A stretch of DNA of 64,000 bases from Perilla frutescens (lineage: Eukaryota > Streptophyta > Magnoliopsida > Lamiales > Lamiaceae): positions 30,632,501 to 30,696,500 of the forward strand of contig BRKX01000004.1 of the NCBI GenBank assembly GCA_026008535.1, given 5' to 3'. Of this stretch, positions 1-11,419 are shown in pieces. Numbering within the stretch: position 1 is the stretch's first letter; the number at the start of each line of letters is the position of its first letter. The translations under genes and the position numbers were made by a program. The notes below the pieces were generated by a model. That model saw nothing but the letters and a program-made list of their open reading frames with translations. It ran no database searches and was not told the DNA's origin.

Positions 1-2245
1 GACATATATTTAAACATCATAGGCTCCTAGGTCGAACGACCCGCCTTTAAAATGTATAAATAGTATATCAAGTTAACATAGCATATCTACAAAAACAATC
101 GGGTTATTCCCATCCCCAGTCATTGATCATAAAACAAAAGAATGATCAAAGAGATAATAATGATACAAGCATTTTAGAAGAAGAGCATGTAAAAGTAAAC
201 ACAAGCTTGTGGAGGTTCTCTCGTGTTCACAACGCTCCTACTCAAGCCCCAACTCCTCAACGTAAAATTCATTAAATGAATGGGGTGGGTATTTAACAAT
301 ATACTGAGTGGGGAATTGTAATACCCGAGCCTTTCACAACTCACTAACATTTACAATTAAAATGTTATATCTAATATATGCTTAATTACAAGCTAGTTAC
401 TTGTATATAGGACATGTGTCAACTTGACTATGCCTTTTGTTTATTTCATATAGTTTACTTGATATAAGTTAATGATTTCTAGATTTAAAGTTATATTATT
501 ATAATGATGTATTTGGATACAAATGTAAGCTAAAGTTAGTGGAAAAACAAAAGAAAAATAAAATTTACTGTGCTATCTTAATTACACGTAACTATGGAAA
601 TTGATAGGTGGAATGTGATGGTTATTGCTATTTAAATAGTGAGTACACGTGTCCCTCAAAAAGATTAATGAGTTTGCATGTTATATAGTAACTTTAAGGG
701 ATATATGAGATGTGGGTTCATTTTTATACCATTGTTAATTAATTAAGATAAATAGTTTTCACCTAAAAGCAAATTCGTGTATGATGAGGAAAGTTTACAC
801 GCGTTTACAGTTTAGAGTAACCCCTACCTCATGAGATGCTTTCAAAATCCTTTTAACTTTGAAATAGTCATTTACCATGTCCTAGTTGTCCACCTCGAAC
901 CCCAATACGTCGCCTAGCACCTTTAGATACCTTTTTCATTTTAGATGTCGAGTTATACAATTATTTCTTAATTTTGACCAAACACATGCTATACATGCTT
1001 TAAGATTTTTCATACATATCCACATAAACAACCATGGATATACAAGCTCATACTATGATTTTGGACTCAATATACACGTTAAAACTCTTTGAGACATTTA
1101 ATCGAACACGATACGTGCACCCTTTTAAACCACATGAACATGACTCAATTTAAATCATTTAAACCCATAATTCCCAATACACGAACTTCCACCCTAGGGC
1201 TCTAACACACATGGAAAATCAACTCCATACAACCATCAGAACACCTGCAACCAATCACCAACATATTAAGGGAAAATTAGGGCAAAAATCCAAACTCTAG
1301 TAATAATAAACCATAGGAATTTCAATTTAACAACACATATCGCTTCCATATAGTAAATAAACCATATATTCAAGATATCAAAGCAAGAGGACCAATATAA
1401 TCGAAAACCCTATTTTTTGGATACAAACCCTAGGTTCAAATCAACATGGAAATAATGCTTAATCACCAAGAAGAAGAGGGTATGAAGTTAGCTTGGTTGC
1501 TGGATGATGATGAAAGAATCTACTCCAAAACTTGAAGAATTTCTTGAGAGGATTTGGAAGGAAAAATCGCCTAAATGTTTTGAGAAATGAAGATGAATGA
1601 GTGAGGAGGAGTGTTTAAAAAGTGGAAATCCTGAAGCGAGGCGCGACCTAATGGGTCGCGTTCAGAGGCTGCACTTGGATAACACAGCGAGGCGCGACTC
1701 AAAGGGATCGTGTCTAAGGTTCGCATTTGAGCAAAAGAAAAATGGTTCCCTGAAGTCGTTGACATGAGTCTCAAATGTCGTGTTTTTGGCTCGCGTTGCA
1801 GAGCTACTTAGCACTCGACTTGGCTGGGTCACATTTCACGATCGCATTTTGGCTTCACTGCGAGACGCAACTCGATGAACTCGCGCTTAAGGGTCGCACT
1901 TCAGACTCGATTTACTATTTTCGAATACAGTCCGACTCCTGGACATTTCCAACTCTATTTAACTTTCTAATTTAACATAATATAGATTTTCAAAACACAT
2001 TTAATACTTACCGAAAAAGCAGGGGGCGTTGCCCTCTAGCCTCCATAGGATCAGCGAGACCCCTGTCTGGCTTAGCATTAAGGTTTTCAAGGTACGGCAA
2101 AACAAAATAAACTTTAAGTGTATTCGTTTATCAAATAACTCGACATTTAAGTATTAAAATATCAACCTGTATTATACACTCAATATAATATCACCATGCT
2201 TATGATGTATCAGCTCGAGTGGGACAATCTGCATTAAAACAACGG
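1..2245 (-). repeat. Tekay LTR unit A (left-truncated copy)
   Basis: This is a copy of the 2.5-kb Tekay LTR whose start lies off the window. It matches units B (2423-4790) and C (4968-9836) and the LTR at 14771-19229 nearly base for base outside indels. It carries a truncated nested LTR at 317-798. It stops at an AACAACGG junction near 2245 and lacks the last roughly 110 bp of a full LTR. Copia RNase H sequence follows directly. Short ORFs on both strands recur in every copy and are repeat shadows. I infer a tandem duplicate made after the Tekay insertion. Confidence 0.85.
317..798 (+). mobile_element. 5' remnant of the nested LTR also found at 5613-7965
   Basis: The sequence starts TGTAATACCCGAGCC, directly after GGAAT, a one-base variant of the GGAAC target. 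It follows the first part of the insert at 5613-7965. It lacks about 115 bp corresponding to the AT-rich stretch near 5780-5895. It ends at a GTTTACA junction that returns to host LTR sequence. The same hexamer TTTACA occurs at both lost ends in unit C (near 6200 and 8281), so a microhomology deletion is likely. Confidence 0.75.
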
Positions 2246-2422
2246 CTCAAGTCCAACAAGAAACTCTTGAGTAAGATGGCCTCTTTTTCAGCCTCAGAGG
2301 CAGATACATATTCTGCCTCCATGGTGGAAACCATAATGCATGTCTGCTTTATACTCCTCTATGAAATGGCTCCGCCTCCCAATGTAAAGACATAGCCTGA
2401 GGTAGATTTAGTCTGATCTTTA
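2246..2422 (-). pseudogene. Copia-1 RNase H fragment between LTR units A and B
   Basis: About 180 bp matching the RNase H region of the related copia-2 (35180-35370). The shared landmarks are the Ala-Glu-acidic stretch read on the minus strand, the GCCTGAGGTAG block and the CTGATCTTTA end. It is the left flank of the Tekay insertion in copia-1, and the reading continues at 19235. The last five bases, CTTTA, are the target duplication also found at 19230-19234. A second copy lies at 4791-4967, so this flank was copied along with the LTR. Confidence 0.8.
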
Positions 2423-4790
2423 TGTAACGCCCCAAACTACTCTATTTGGCCACGTCACTTAGCATACAATTTTCTTACATAAAATTTGTGTTCTTATAGT
2501 AAATTCAGAGGAAGCGAATGTCAAATTGCATCATGAGGAATAACATCATAATTCCCAATATAAATTTTTCATGATTATAACATGCAACCTATTGAATCTA
2601 CACTATCACACACCATGGTATTTAATGGAAGCATTGCATAAGCCCATTCACATTAATCATACAATCATCTAACCTATCGGGCTTATAGGTCCTACACAAC
2701 CCGCCCGTCTATTATCCTAAATTAACATACATAGCATAGGGATTCACTGACATATATTTAAACATCATAGGCTCCTAGGTTGAACGACCCGCCTTTAATA
2801 TGTATACATAGTATATCAAGTCAACATAGCGTATCTACAAAAACAATCGGGTTATTCCCATTCCCAATGGTCATTGATCATAAAACAAAAAAATGATCAA
2901 AGAGATAATAATTATACAAGCATTTTAGAAGAAGAGCATGTAAAAGTAAACACAAGCTTATGGAGGTTCTCTCGTGTTCACAACGCTCCTACTCGATCCC
3001 CAACTCCTCAACGTGAAATTCATTAAATGAATGGGGTGAGTATTTAACAATATACTGAGTGGGGAACACTGCAAATAGTTATAGATACTTGCACAAGTCA
3101 GAATATAACATATGGAAACTTTACTTTGTGGAGACTAGCCTCAACCCCGTAGGGCCCAAACATCATGATGCCCTTGTTAATGAACGTCTTAGCCCTGTAG
3201 GGATACCTGTAGGCTTATTATCCCCTAGGGAGGACATTAACAAGTCTATATCGATCCCGTAGGACCTCTTTTTCAATCCCGAATGATCTCTGTATTGCCC
3301 CGTAGGGTCTCATTCATATAATCAGTCCGAAGACCCAGTATACTTATACAATCAAAGTACGACAATAACTATAACTCTACACGTGTTTATAGTTTAGAGT
3401 AACCCCACCTTATGAGACGCTTTCAAAACCCTTTTAACCTTGAAATAGTCATTTACCATGTCCAAGTTGTCCACCTCGAACCCCAATACGTCGCCTAGTA
3501 CCTTTAGATCCCTTTTTCATTTCAGATGTCGAGTTATACAATTATTTCTTAATTTTGACCAAACACATGCTATACATGCTTTAAGATTTTTCATACATAT
3601 CCACATACACAACCATGGATATACAAGCTCATACTATGATTTTGGACTCAAAATACACGTTAAAACTCTTTGAGACATTTAATCGAACATGATACGTGCA
3701 CCCTTTTAAACCTCATGAACATAACTCAATTTAAATCATTTAAACCCATAATTCCCAATACAGGAACTTCCACCCTAGGGCTCTAACACACATGAAAAAT
3801 CAACTCCATACAACCATCACAACACCTCCAACCAATCATCAATATATTAAGGGAAAATTAGGGCAAAAATCCAAACTCTAGCAATAATAAACCATAGGAA
3901 TTTCAATTTAACAACACATATAGCTTTAATGTAGTAAATAAACCATATGTTCAAGATATCAAAGCAAGAGGACCGATATAATCGAAAACCCTAATTTTTG
4001 GATACAAACCCTATGTTCAAATCAACATGGAAATGGTGCTTAATCACCAAGAAGAAGAGGGTATGAAGTTACCTTGGTTGATGGATGATGATGAGAGAAT
4101 CTACATCAAAACTTGAAGAATTTCTTGGGAGGATTCGGAAGGAAAAATCTCCCAAATGTTTTGAGGAATTAAGATGAATGAGTGAGGAGGAGTGTTTAAA
4201 ATGTAGAAATCCTGAAGCGAGGCGCGACCTAAGGGGTCATGTTCAGAGGCTGCGCTTGGATAACACAGCGAGGCGCGACTCAAAAGGGTCGTGTCTAAGT
4301 TTCGCATTTGAGCCAGAGAAAAATGGTTCCCTGAAGTCGTTAACATGAGACTCAAATGTCGTATTTTTAGCTCGCGTTGCAAAGCTACTTAGCACGCGAC
4401 TTGGATAGGTCACGTTTCAGGTCGTATTTTGGCTTCACTGCGAGACGTGACTCGATTTACTATTTTCGAATACAGTCCGACTTCTGGACATTTCCAACTC
4501 TATTTAACTTTCAAATTTAACATAATATGGATTTTTAAAACACATTTAATACATACCGAAAAAGCAGGGGGCGTTGCCCCCTAGCCCCTATAAGATCAGC
4601 GAGACCCCCGTCTGGCTTTTTGTTAGGGTGTTCAAGGTACGGCAAAATAAAATTAAATTTAATTGCATTCGTTTATCATATAACTCGACATTTAAGTATT
4701 AAAATATCAACCTGTATTATACACTCAGTATAATATCACCATACGTATGATGTATCGGCTAGAGTGGGATAATCTGCATTAAAACAACGG
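2423..4790 (-). repeat. Tekay LTR unit B
   Basis: It begins TGTAACGCCCC immediately after the CTTTA target and ends at AACAACGG near 4790, without the terminal roughly 110 bp. This copy has the uninterrupted sequence GTGGGGAACACTGC near 3059, which is the empty site for the LTR nested in units A and C. It also keeps the uninterrupted GGATATACAAGC near 3618, the empty site for the insertion at 15974-17913. It is therefore the simplest reference copy of this LTR in the window. Confidence 0.85.
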
Positions 4791-4967
4791 CTCAAGTCCA
4801 ACAAGAAACTCTTGAGCAAGATGACCTATTTTTCAGCCTCAGAGGAAGCTACATATTCTGCCTCCATGGTGGAATCCGTAATGCATTTCTGCTTTATGCT
4901 CCTCCATGCAATGGCTCTCCCTCCCAATGTAAACACATAGCCTGAGGTAGATTTACTCTGATCTTTA
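4791..4967 (-). pseudogene. Second copy of the copia-1 RNase H fragment
   Basis: This segment is nearly identical to 2246-2422 and again ends in CTTTA directly before an LTR start (here TATAACGCTCC, a mutated TGTAACGCCCC). LTR starts are at 2423 and 4968, so the duplicated unit is about 2545 bp. It is a copy of the copia flank carried in the tandem duplication and is not a separate copia element. Confidence 0.8.
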
Positions 4968-6597
4968 TATAACGCTCCAAACTACTCTATTTGGCCACGT
5001 CACTTAGCATACAATTTACTTACATAAAATTTGTGTTCTTATAGTAAATTAAGTGGAAACTAAGGTCAAATTGCATCATAAGGAATAACATCATAATTCC
5101 CAATATAAATTGTTCGTGATTATAACATGCAACCTATTGAATCTACACTATCACACACCATGGTATTTAATGGAAGCATTGCATAAGCCCATTCACATCA
5201 ATCATACAATCATCTAACCTATCGGGCTTATAGGTCCTACACAACCCGCCTGTCTATTATCCTAAATTAACATACATAGCATAGAGGTTCACTGACATAT
5301 ATTTAAACATCATAGGCTCCTAGGTCGAACGACCCGCCTTTAAAATGTATAAATAGTATTTCAAGTTAACATAGCGTATCTACAAAAACAATCGGGTTAT
5401 TCTCATCCCCAATGGTCATTGATCATTAAACAAAAGAATGATCAAAGAGATAATAATGATACGAGCTTTGTAGAAGAAGAGAATGTAAAAGTAATCACAA
5501 GCTTGTGGAGGTTCTCTCGTGTTCACAACGCTCCTACTCAAGGCCCAACTCCTCAACGTAAAATTCATTAAATGAATGAGGTGAGTATTTAACAATATAC
5601 TGAGTGGGAAACTGTGATACCCGAGCCTTTCACAACTCACTAACATTTACAATTTACATGTTATATCTCTTTATATGCTTAATTACACGTTAGTTACTTT
5701 TATATAGGACACGTGTCAACTTGAATATGCCTTTTGTTTATTTCATATAGTTTACTTGATATAAGTTAATGATTTCTAGATTTAAAGTTATATTAACATA
5801 TAAGAGGATATATATATATATGTATGTGTACATATAATAAATAGAAAAATAAATACGTGTGTATACATAATATATATATCTTAGTCTAATTCATAGATTA
5901 TTATAATGATGTATTTGGATACAAATGTAAGCTAAAGTTAGTGGAAAAACAAAAGAAAAATAAAATTTACTATGCTATCTTAATTACACGTAACTATGGA
6001 AATTGATAGGTGGAATGTGATGGCTATATGTATTTAAATAGTGAGTACACGTGTCCCTCAAAAAGATTAATGAGTTTGCATGTTATATAGTATCTTTAAG
6101 GGATATATGAGATGTGGGTTCATTTTTATACCATTCTTAATTAATTAAGATAAATAGTTTTCACCCAAAAACAAATTCGTGTATGATGAGGAAAGTTTAC
6201 ATTTGGAGGTTAGTGTTTTGATTAATTTATATTTCTTAAGGTGTAAAATTCGTCATAAAGATATGAATGATTGGAGTATAATATATTGCGAATTTATTAT
6301 ATAAAATGAATCTCATTATAAATCTTGTGTTATTAAAAAAAAACACATCAGAAGCATGCTTAATTAAATAAGATAATTATGTTATTAATTGTATTGAAAG
6401 TTTTTAATCCCATATTGACTTTGGTTGAATTTATGAGAATAATATGCTTTTATTTTGATTAAGTAGACTATGTTTATTTGAATGGAAGAAATTATAATTG
6501 ATTCTCATTATGTAATAAGATTAGCTCTTATAAAAATAAGTGCAGATGTTTGATTAGTGATAAGTTTAATTAATTTATTGTTATTCATATTTAATAC

Positions 6598-6638
<41 letters not shown>
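6598..6638. repeat. (ATT)n microsatellite
   Basis: About 13 uninterrupted ATT/TTA units lie within the nested LTR. Simple repeat. Confidence 0.95.
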
Positions 6639-6641
<3 letters not shown>

Positions 6642-7132
6642 AATTTCAGTAACCAAAATAAAGTGACTAAAAGATAATATTTAGATTTCTAATTGTAAAC
6701 AGATGAATTGAGTAAAGAATATATATAGTTAATTTGATTATAATGCTTAATTGTACAATAATGGCTATCTCTATTTTTTTTCATAATTTGCATCTTAAAT
6801 TTTGTAATATATTTTGAATAGCATAAGCTGCAGACTCAAGGTAAGTAGAAATCCATATGCAACAATAATGCATGAACATAGTAATTATTTGACTATATGT
6901 GTATTATTTATTATTATTGTGTTATATTGTATGATTGTGCGATGTGATATACTTGTGGTATTGCCTTTCTTCGCATTAAATATCTTTTATATGAGCACGA
7001 GCATGTGTATGCACGTCATGTAGATATTATCGAGGTTGCAAGCATAAAATGGTTTTTGAGAGAGAGAAAATGTTTTGTTTGGGATTGGTCACCACCAGCC
7101 CGTGTTGTGCTGTGTTGACATTTGTGTCTCGA

Positions 7133-7342
7133 GTGGGATGACTTCCATGCGGGATCAAAGGGAACAGATAGGGGGCGTGTCCCTTGGGGTCCAGGGATGA
7201 TGGTCCACTTAGACTGCACATTTGAGGTGATGAGTGACTGATGTGGGATGACTTTCATGTGGGATAAAACGGAACAGGCAAGGGGCGTGTCCCTTGGGGT
7301 CCAGGAAGGATGACCCACATGAGTGCACTAATCACATTTTGG
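7133..7342. repeat. Two-copy tandem repeat, period about 110 bp
   Basis: GTGGGATGACTT recurs at 7133 and 7243. Both units contain the block GGGGCGTGTCCCTTGGGGTC followed by a CCAGG stretch. It is an internal duplication in the solo LTR. Minus-strand ORFs here read through both repeat units and are not considered coding. Confidence 0.75.
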
Positions 7343-9836
7343 CCAATTGATATTGATTATATTATGAGCTCATGACTCATGTTGGTGTCTGGTGAAGGGA
7401 GCCAAGTTCCTAAACGTTGAAAATACTTTTGAGATGGCATGAACGGATTCTATACACGAGTATTTCACATTTGTGGTGTGTTGTGTCTTGCACGTGTTGT
7501 GATGCTACTGAACATGCATGTGCATGATTTCTGCTTACTGAGCTTTAGCTCATGTAGTTCATGCATTGTAGGTGAAAATGATAATGTGTGGTGCCTCAAT
7601 GCATGAATATTTAAAGCTCTGACAAGTCCTAAGAGGTGTATACATGGATGACGACCTGTGAGGAGGGCAACGGCTTATATTATTATATTTTAATTTGCTG
7701 CTTAAATATCGTAGGTTTGAACTCAAATTTATTTGTATATTCTTGGAATTGTTTCTACAAAGTGAGCAATGATTTCTTTACATTCTTTAGTAAATTATAT
7801 TTTTATAATTATTTATAACTCTAAATGCACCACAGGTTAACCTAAATTTTTAAGTTTAACACATTTTATATGAAAATACATATTTATATTTTTAGAAGAG
7901 ACACCTCACCCTAATTTTTACATTACTTTATATTTTACATTTATTTTATTGGGGCGGGTGTTACAGGAACACTGCAAACAGTTATAGATAATTGCACAAG
8001 TGAAAATATAACATATGGAAACTTTACTTTGTGGAGACTAGCCTCAACCCCGTAGGGCCCAAACATCATGATGCCCTTGTTAATGAAAGTCTTAGCCCTG
8101 TAGGGATGCCCGTAGGCTTATTATCTCCCAGGGAGGACATTAACAAGTCTATGTCGATCCCGTAGGACCTCTTTTTGAATCCCGAGTGATCTCTGTATTG
8201 CCCCAAAGGGTCTCATTCATATAATTGGTCCGAAGACCCTGCATACTTATACAATCAAAGCACAACAATAACTATAACTTTACACGTGTTTACAGTTTAG
8301 AGTAACCCCACCTTATGAGTCGCTTTCAAAATCCTTTTAAACTTGATATACTCATTTGCCATGTCCAAATTGTCAACCTCGAACCCCAATACGTCGCCTA
8401 GCACCTTTAGATCCCTTTTTCATTTTAGATGTCGAGTTATACAATTATTTCATAATTTTGACCAAACACATCCTATACATGCTTTAAGGTTTTTCATACA
8501 TATCCGCATACACAACCATGGATATATAAGTTCATACTATAATTTTGGACTCAAAATACACGTTAAAACTCTTTGAGACATTTAATCGAACACGATACAT
8601 GCACCCTTTTAAACCACATGAACATGACTCAATTTAAATCATTTAAACCCATAATTCCCAATACATGAACTTCCACCCTAGGCCTCTAACACACATGAAA
8701 AATCAACTCCATACAACCATCACAACACCTCCAACCAATCACCAACATATTAAGGGAAAATTAGGGCAAAAATCCAAACTCTAGCAATAATAAACCATAG
8801 GAATTTCAATTTAACAACACATATAGCTTCAATGGAGTAAATAAACTATATGTTCAAGATATCAAAGCAAGAGGACCAATATAATCGAAAACGCTAATTT
8901 TTGGATACAAACCCTAGGTTCAAATCAACATGGAAATGGTGCTTAATCACCAAGAAGAAGAGGGTATGAAGTTACCTTGGTTGATGGATGATGATGAGAG
9001 AATCTAGTCCAAAACTTGAAGAATTTCTTGAGAAGATTTGCAAGGAAAAATCACCAAAATGTTTTGAGAAATGAAGATGAATGAGTGAGGAGGAGTGTTT
9101 AAAAAGTGGAAATCCTGAAGCGATGCACGTCCTAAGGGGTCACGTTCGGAGGCTGCAATTGGATAACACAACGAGGCGTGACTCAAAGGAGTCGTGTCTA
9201 AGGGTCTCATTTGAGCCAAAGAAAAATGGCTCCCTGAAGTCGCTAACATGAGACTCAAATGTCGTGTTTTTGGCTCGCATTGCAGAGCTACTTAGCACGC
9301 GACTTGGATGGGTTGCGTTTCATGGTCGCATTTTGGCTTCACTGCAAGACGCAACTGAATGAACTCGTGCTTGAGGGTCGCGCTTCAGACTCGATTTACT
9401 ATTTTTGAATACAGTCCGACTCCAGGACATTTCCAACTCTATTTAACTTTCTAATTTAACATAATCTAGATTTTCAAAACACATTTAATACTTACCGAAA
9501 AAGCAGGGGGCGTTGCCCCCTAGCCCCCATAGGATCAGCGAGACCTCCGTCTGGCTCAGCGTTAGGGTGTTGAAGGTACGGCAAAACAAAATTAACTTTA
9601 ATTGCATTCGTTTATCATATAACTAGACATTTAAGTATTAAAATATCAACCTGTATTATACACTCAGTATAATATCACCATGCTTATGATGTATCGGCTC
9701 GAGTGGGACAATATGCATTAAAACAACGGTATAATATACGAACATACCATCATAATTAATATTCAAACAATATTAATTTAAAATCATTTACCAAAATTAT
9801 AATTTATAATTTAGCAAAAAGGGTCGGGGTATCACA

Positions 9837-9850
9837 ATCTCCCCAACTTT
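9837..9850 (-). other. Tekay-1 polypurine tract
   Basis: On the minus strand AAAGTTGGGGAGAT directly precedes the LTR start TGTGATACCCC. This is the expected position and composition for the plus-strand primer of an LTR retrotransposon. It overlaps the degenerate 3' end of pol. Confidence 0.85.
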
Positions 9851-9854
9851 TAAA

Positions 9855-10070
9855 AATTTCATCCTCGAAATTAGCCTAACATTTTTTTACATTTGGATAT
9901 CGAGCTATAATATAAACTTTATTCTCCCAAGTAGCCTCTTCAGGTCCATGCCGACTCCATTACACTTTTACTAAGGGAACCTCACGGGTTCGAAGAGTCT
10001 GAACTCTTCTATCTAACACAGCAACTGGACTTCTTCATACGTCAAGTCTTTGGAAACTTGTACCATGTTA
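9855..10070 (-). pseudogene. Tekay-1 chromodomain remnant
   Basis: Minus-strand translation in broken frames gives a C-terminal module with YEEVPV, DRRVQTLRTREVPLVKV and HGPEEATWE. These are recognisable as the C-terminal chromodomain of Tekay/Del chromoviruses. In this family the domain is thought to steer integrase towards particular chromatin. A stop interrupts the strand before WSRHG, and a frameshift separates it from the integrase upstream. The reading ends in the polypurine tract. This motif set is the main reason for the Tekay assignment. Confidence 0.75.
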
Positions 10071-11397
10071 TATGAAATGACATGACTAGGGTCAGACACG
10101 TATCATCTAAGCAAGACACATGGAAAACATCGTGCACACCCGCCAAATCCGGAGGTAGTGCTAGGCGATATGCAACATCACCTATTTTCTCTAGAATCTC
10201 GAACGGTCCCACATAATGTGGCTGCAACATACCCTTCTTCCAAAATCTAACTGCTCCTCTCATTGGTGCAATCTTCAAGAATACCTTGTCACCAATCTCA
10301 AAGCTCACATCTTTTCTCTTTACGTCGGCATAGGATTTCTGACGATCTTGAGCTAGCTTGATTCTTTTTCTTATCTTCTCAATTACTTCCACCATCTTCT
10401 CAATGATCTCGGGACCTAAGAGTCGATGCTCTCCCACTTGATCAAAATGAATAGAAGATCTGCACTTCCTCCCGTACAATGCCTCATACGGGGCCATTCC
10501 AATCGACGCTTGGAAACTATTATTATAAGCAAACTCCACAAGTACCAAGTGGCTCTCCCAACTCCCACCAAAATCAAGAACACATGCATGAAGCATGTCT
10601 TCCAACGTCTTAATGGTCCGCTCAGATTGACCATCGGATTGAGGATGGTAAGCCGTGCTAAACCTCAACTGTGTTCCCATAGTTTCTTGCAAACTTCGCC
10701 AAAATTTGGACTTAAACCTTATGTCACGATCTGACACTATCGACACAGGAATGCCGTGCAGACCTACCATTTCATCGATATAAATCTAAGCTAATCGATC
10801 CATGCTAAATGTCATTTTCATCAGAAGAAAATGAGCCGACTTGGTCAACCTATTGACAACAACCCAGATTGCATGATGAACTTTAACTGACCGAGGTAAT
10901 CCTACCACGAAGTCCATTGCAATGCACTCCCACTTCTACTCAAGAATCTCAAGTGGGTTCAATAATCCAGAAGGGTGTTGATGCTCGGCTTTCACTTGTT
11001 AACAAGTAATACACTTCAATATGAATTGGCCAATCGACCTCTTCATATTTCTCCACCAGAAAACCATCTTCAAGTCCTTGAACATCTTCATGCCTCCTGG
11101 GTGGACAGGATATGGGGTATTATGTGCTTCTTCAAGAATCTCCTATCTGAGCTCTTCATTTTTTGGCACACACAACCTCCTCTCGAAGAATAGTGTGGCA
11201 TCAATTGCGATGGAAAAACCCTGAATAGAACCCTCCAATGCTCTTTTCTTCATCTTGCATAAGAAAGGATCGTCGACTTGCGCTTCACGAACTCGATCAC
11301 GAATTAGCGGTTGAACCACTAAGGCTGCTAAAATCCCTTGAGTGGTGTTGGAAAGATCCAACACCTCTAGATTCATCTTCTCAAACTCCTTGATCAA
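10042..11397 (-). pseudogene. Tekay-1 integrase (pol C-terminal part)
   Basis: This is a Ty3/gypsy integrase. The N-terminal zinc-binding region (about 11170-11000) reads NTPYPVHPGGMKMFKD and ends in CITC. The catalytic core has AMDFVVGLP (first Asp, near 10915), VSDRDIRFKSKFW (second Asp, near 10725) and SDGQSERTIKTLEDML (Glu, near 10630), so all three acidic residues survive. A GPFEILEKIG and HDVFHVSCL tail leads to the chromodomain. The last 242 codons are open (10770-10042), but the N-terminal half has several in-frame stops. RNase H lies upstream and the chromodomain downstream. The integrase cannot be made intact from this copy. Confidence 0.9.
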
Positions 11398-11419
11398 CTT
11401 CTCTTGCTTGGTTAGAAAA

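Larger units (their letters stand above)
5613..7965 (+). mobile_element. Solo LTR nested in the Tekay LTR (2353 bp)
   Basis: It starts TGTGATACCCGAG and ends GGGCGGGTGTTACA, so the ends are TG and CA. It is flanked by GAAAC at 5608-5612 and GGAAC at 7966-7970, a 5-bp target duplication with one substitution. The empty site is present in unit B near 3061. No gag or pol homology is visible. A solo LTR of another, possibly chromoviral, gypsy family is the best reading because the termini resemble the Tekay LTR termini. It contains an (ATT)n run and a 110-bp tandem duplication. Confidence 0.8.
4968..9836 (-). mobile_element. Tekay-1 3' LTR (unit C), carrying a nested LTR
   Basis: This is the left-hand (3') LTR of the minus-strand Tekay element. 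Read on the minus strand, it starts TGTGATACCCCG (ending at 9836) and ends at the mutated GTTATA at 4968. The polypurine tract lies immediately inside at 9837-9850. Its length of 4869 bp falls to about 2511 bp once the 2353-bp insert and one 5-bp target copy are removed. The other LTR gives 2514 bp after the same correction. Its CpG-rich segment near 9110-9380 is visibly decayed. Confidence 0.88.

Noticed and set aside
886..1092. Plus-strand ORF (SNPNTSPSTFR...) found again at 3458-3673, 8343-8576 and 15808-15999
   Set aside because: It is antisense to the Tekay LTR and recurs only because the LTR recurs. It has no known motif, and lengths vary through indels.
1571..1774. Minus-strand ORF with LCYPSAASERDPLGRASL, present in all Tekay LTR copies
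   Set aside because: It spans the CpG hairpin region and runs into the TATA-like TTTAAA, so it would lie in U3 and not in a transcript. Conservation reflects copy number.
7016..7318. 100-codon minus-strand ORF in the nested LTR
   Set aside because: It reads through a 110-bp tandem duplication. There is no motif, and it is shorter in the adjacent frame.
7133..7342. Possible CRISPR-like or regulatory repeat array
   Set aside because: There are only two units of about 110 bp with no spacer structure, in plant DNA.
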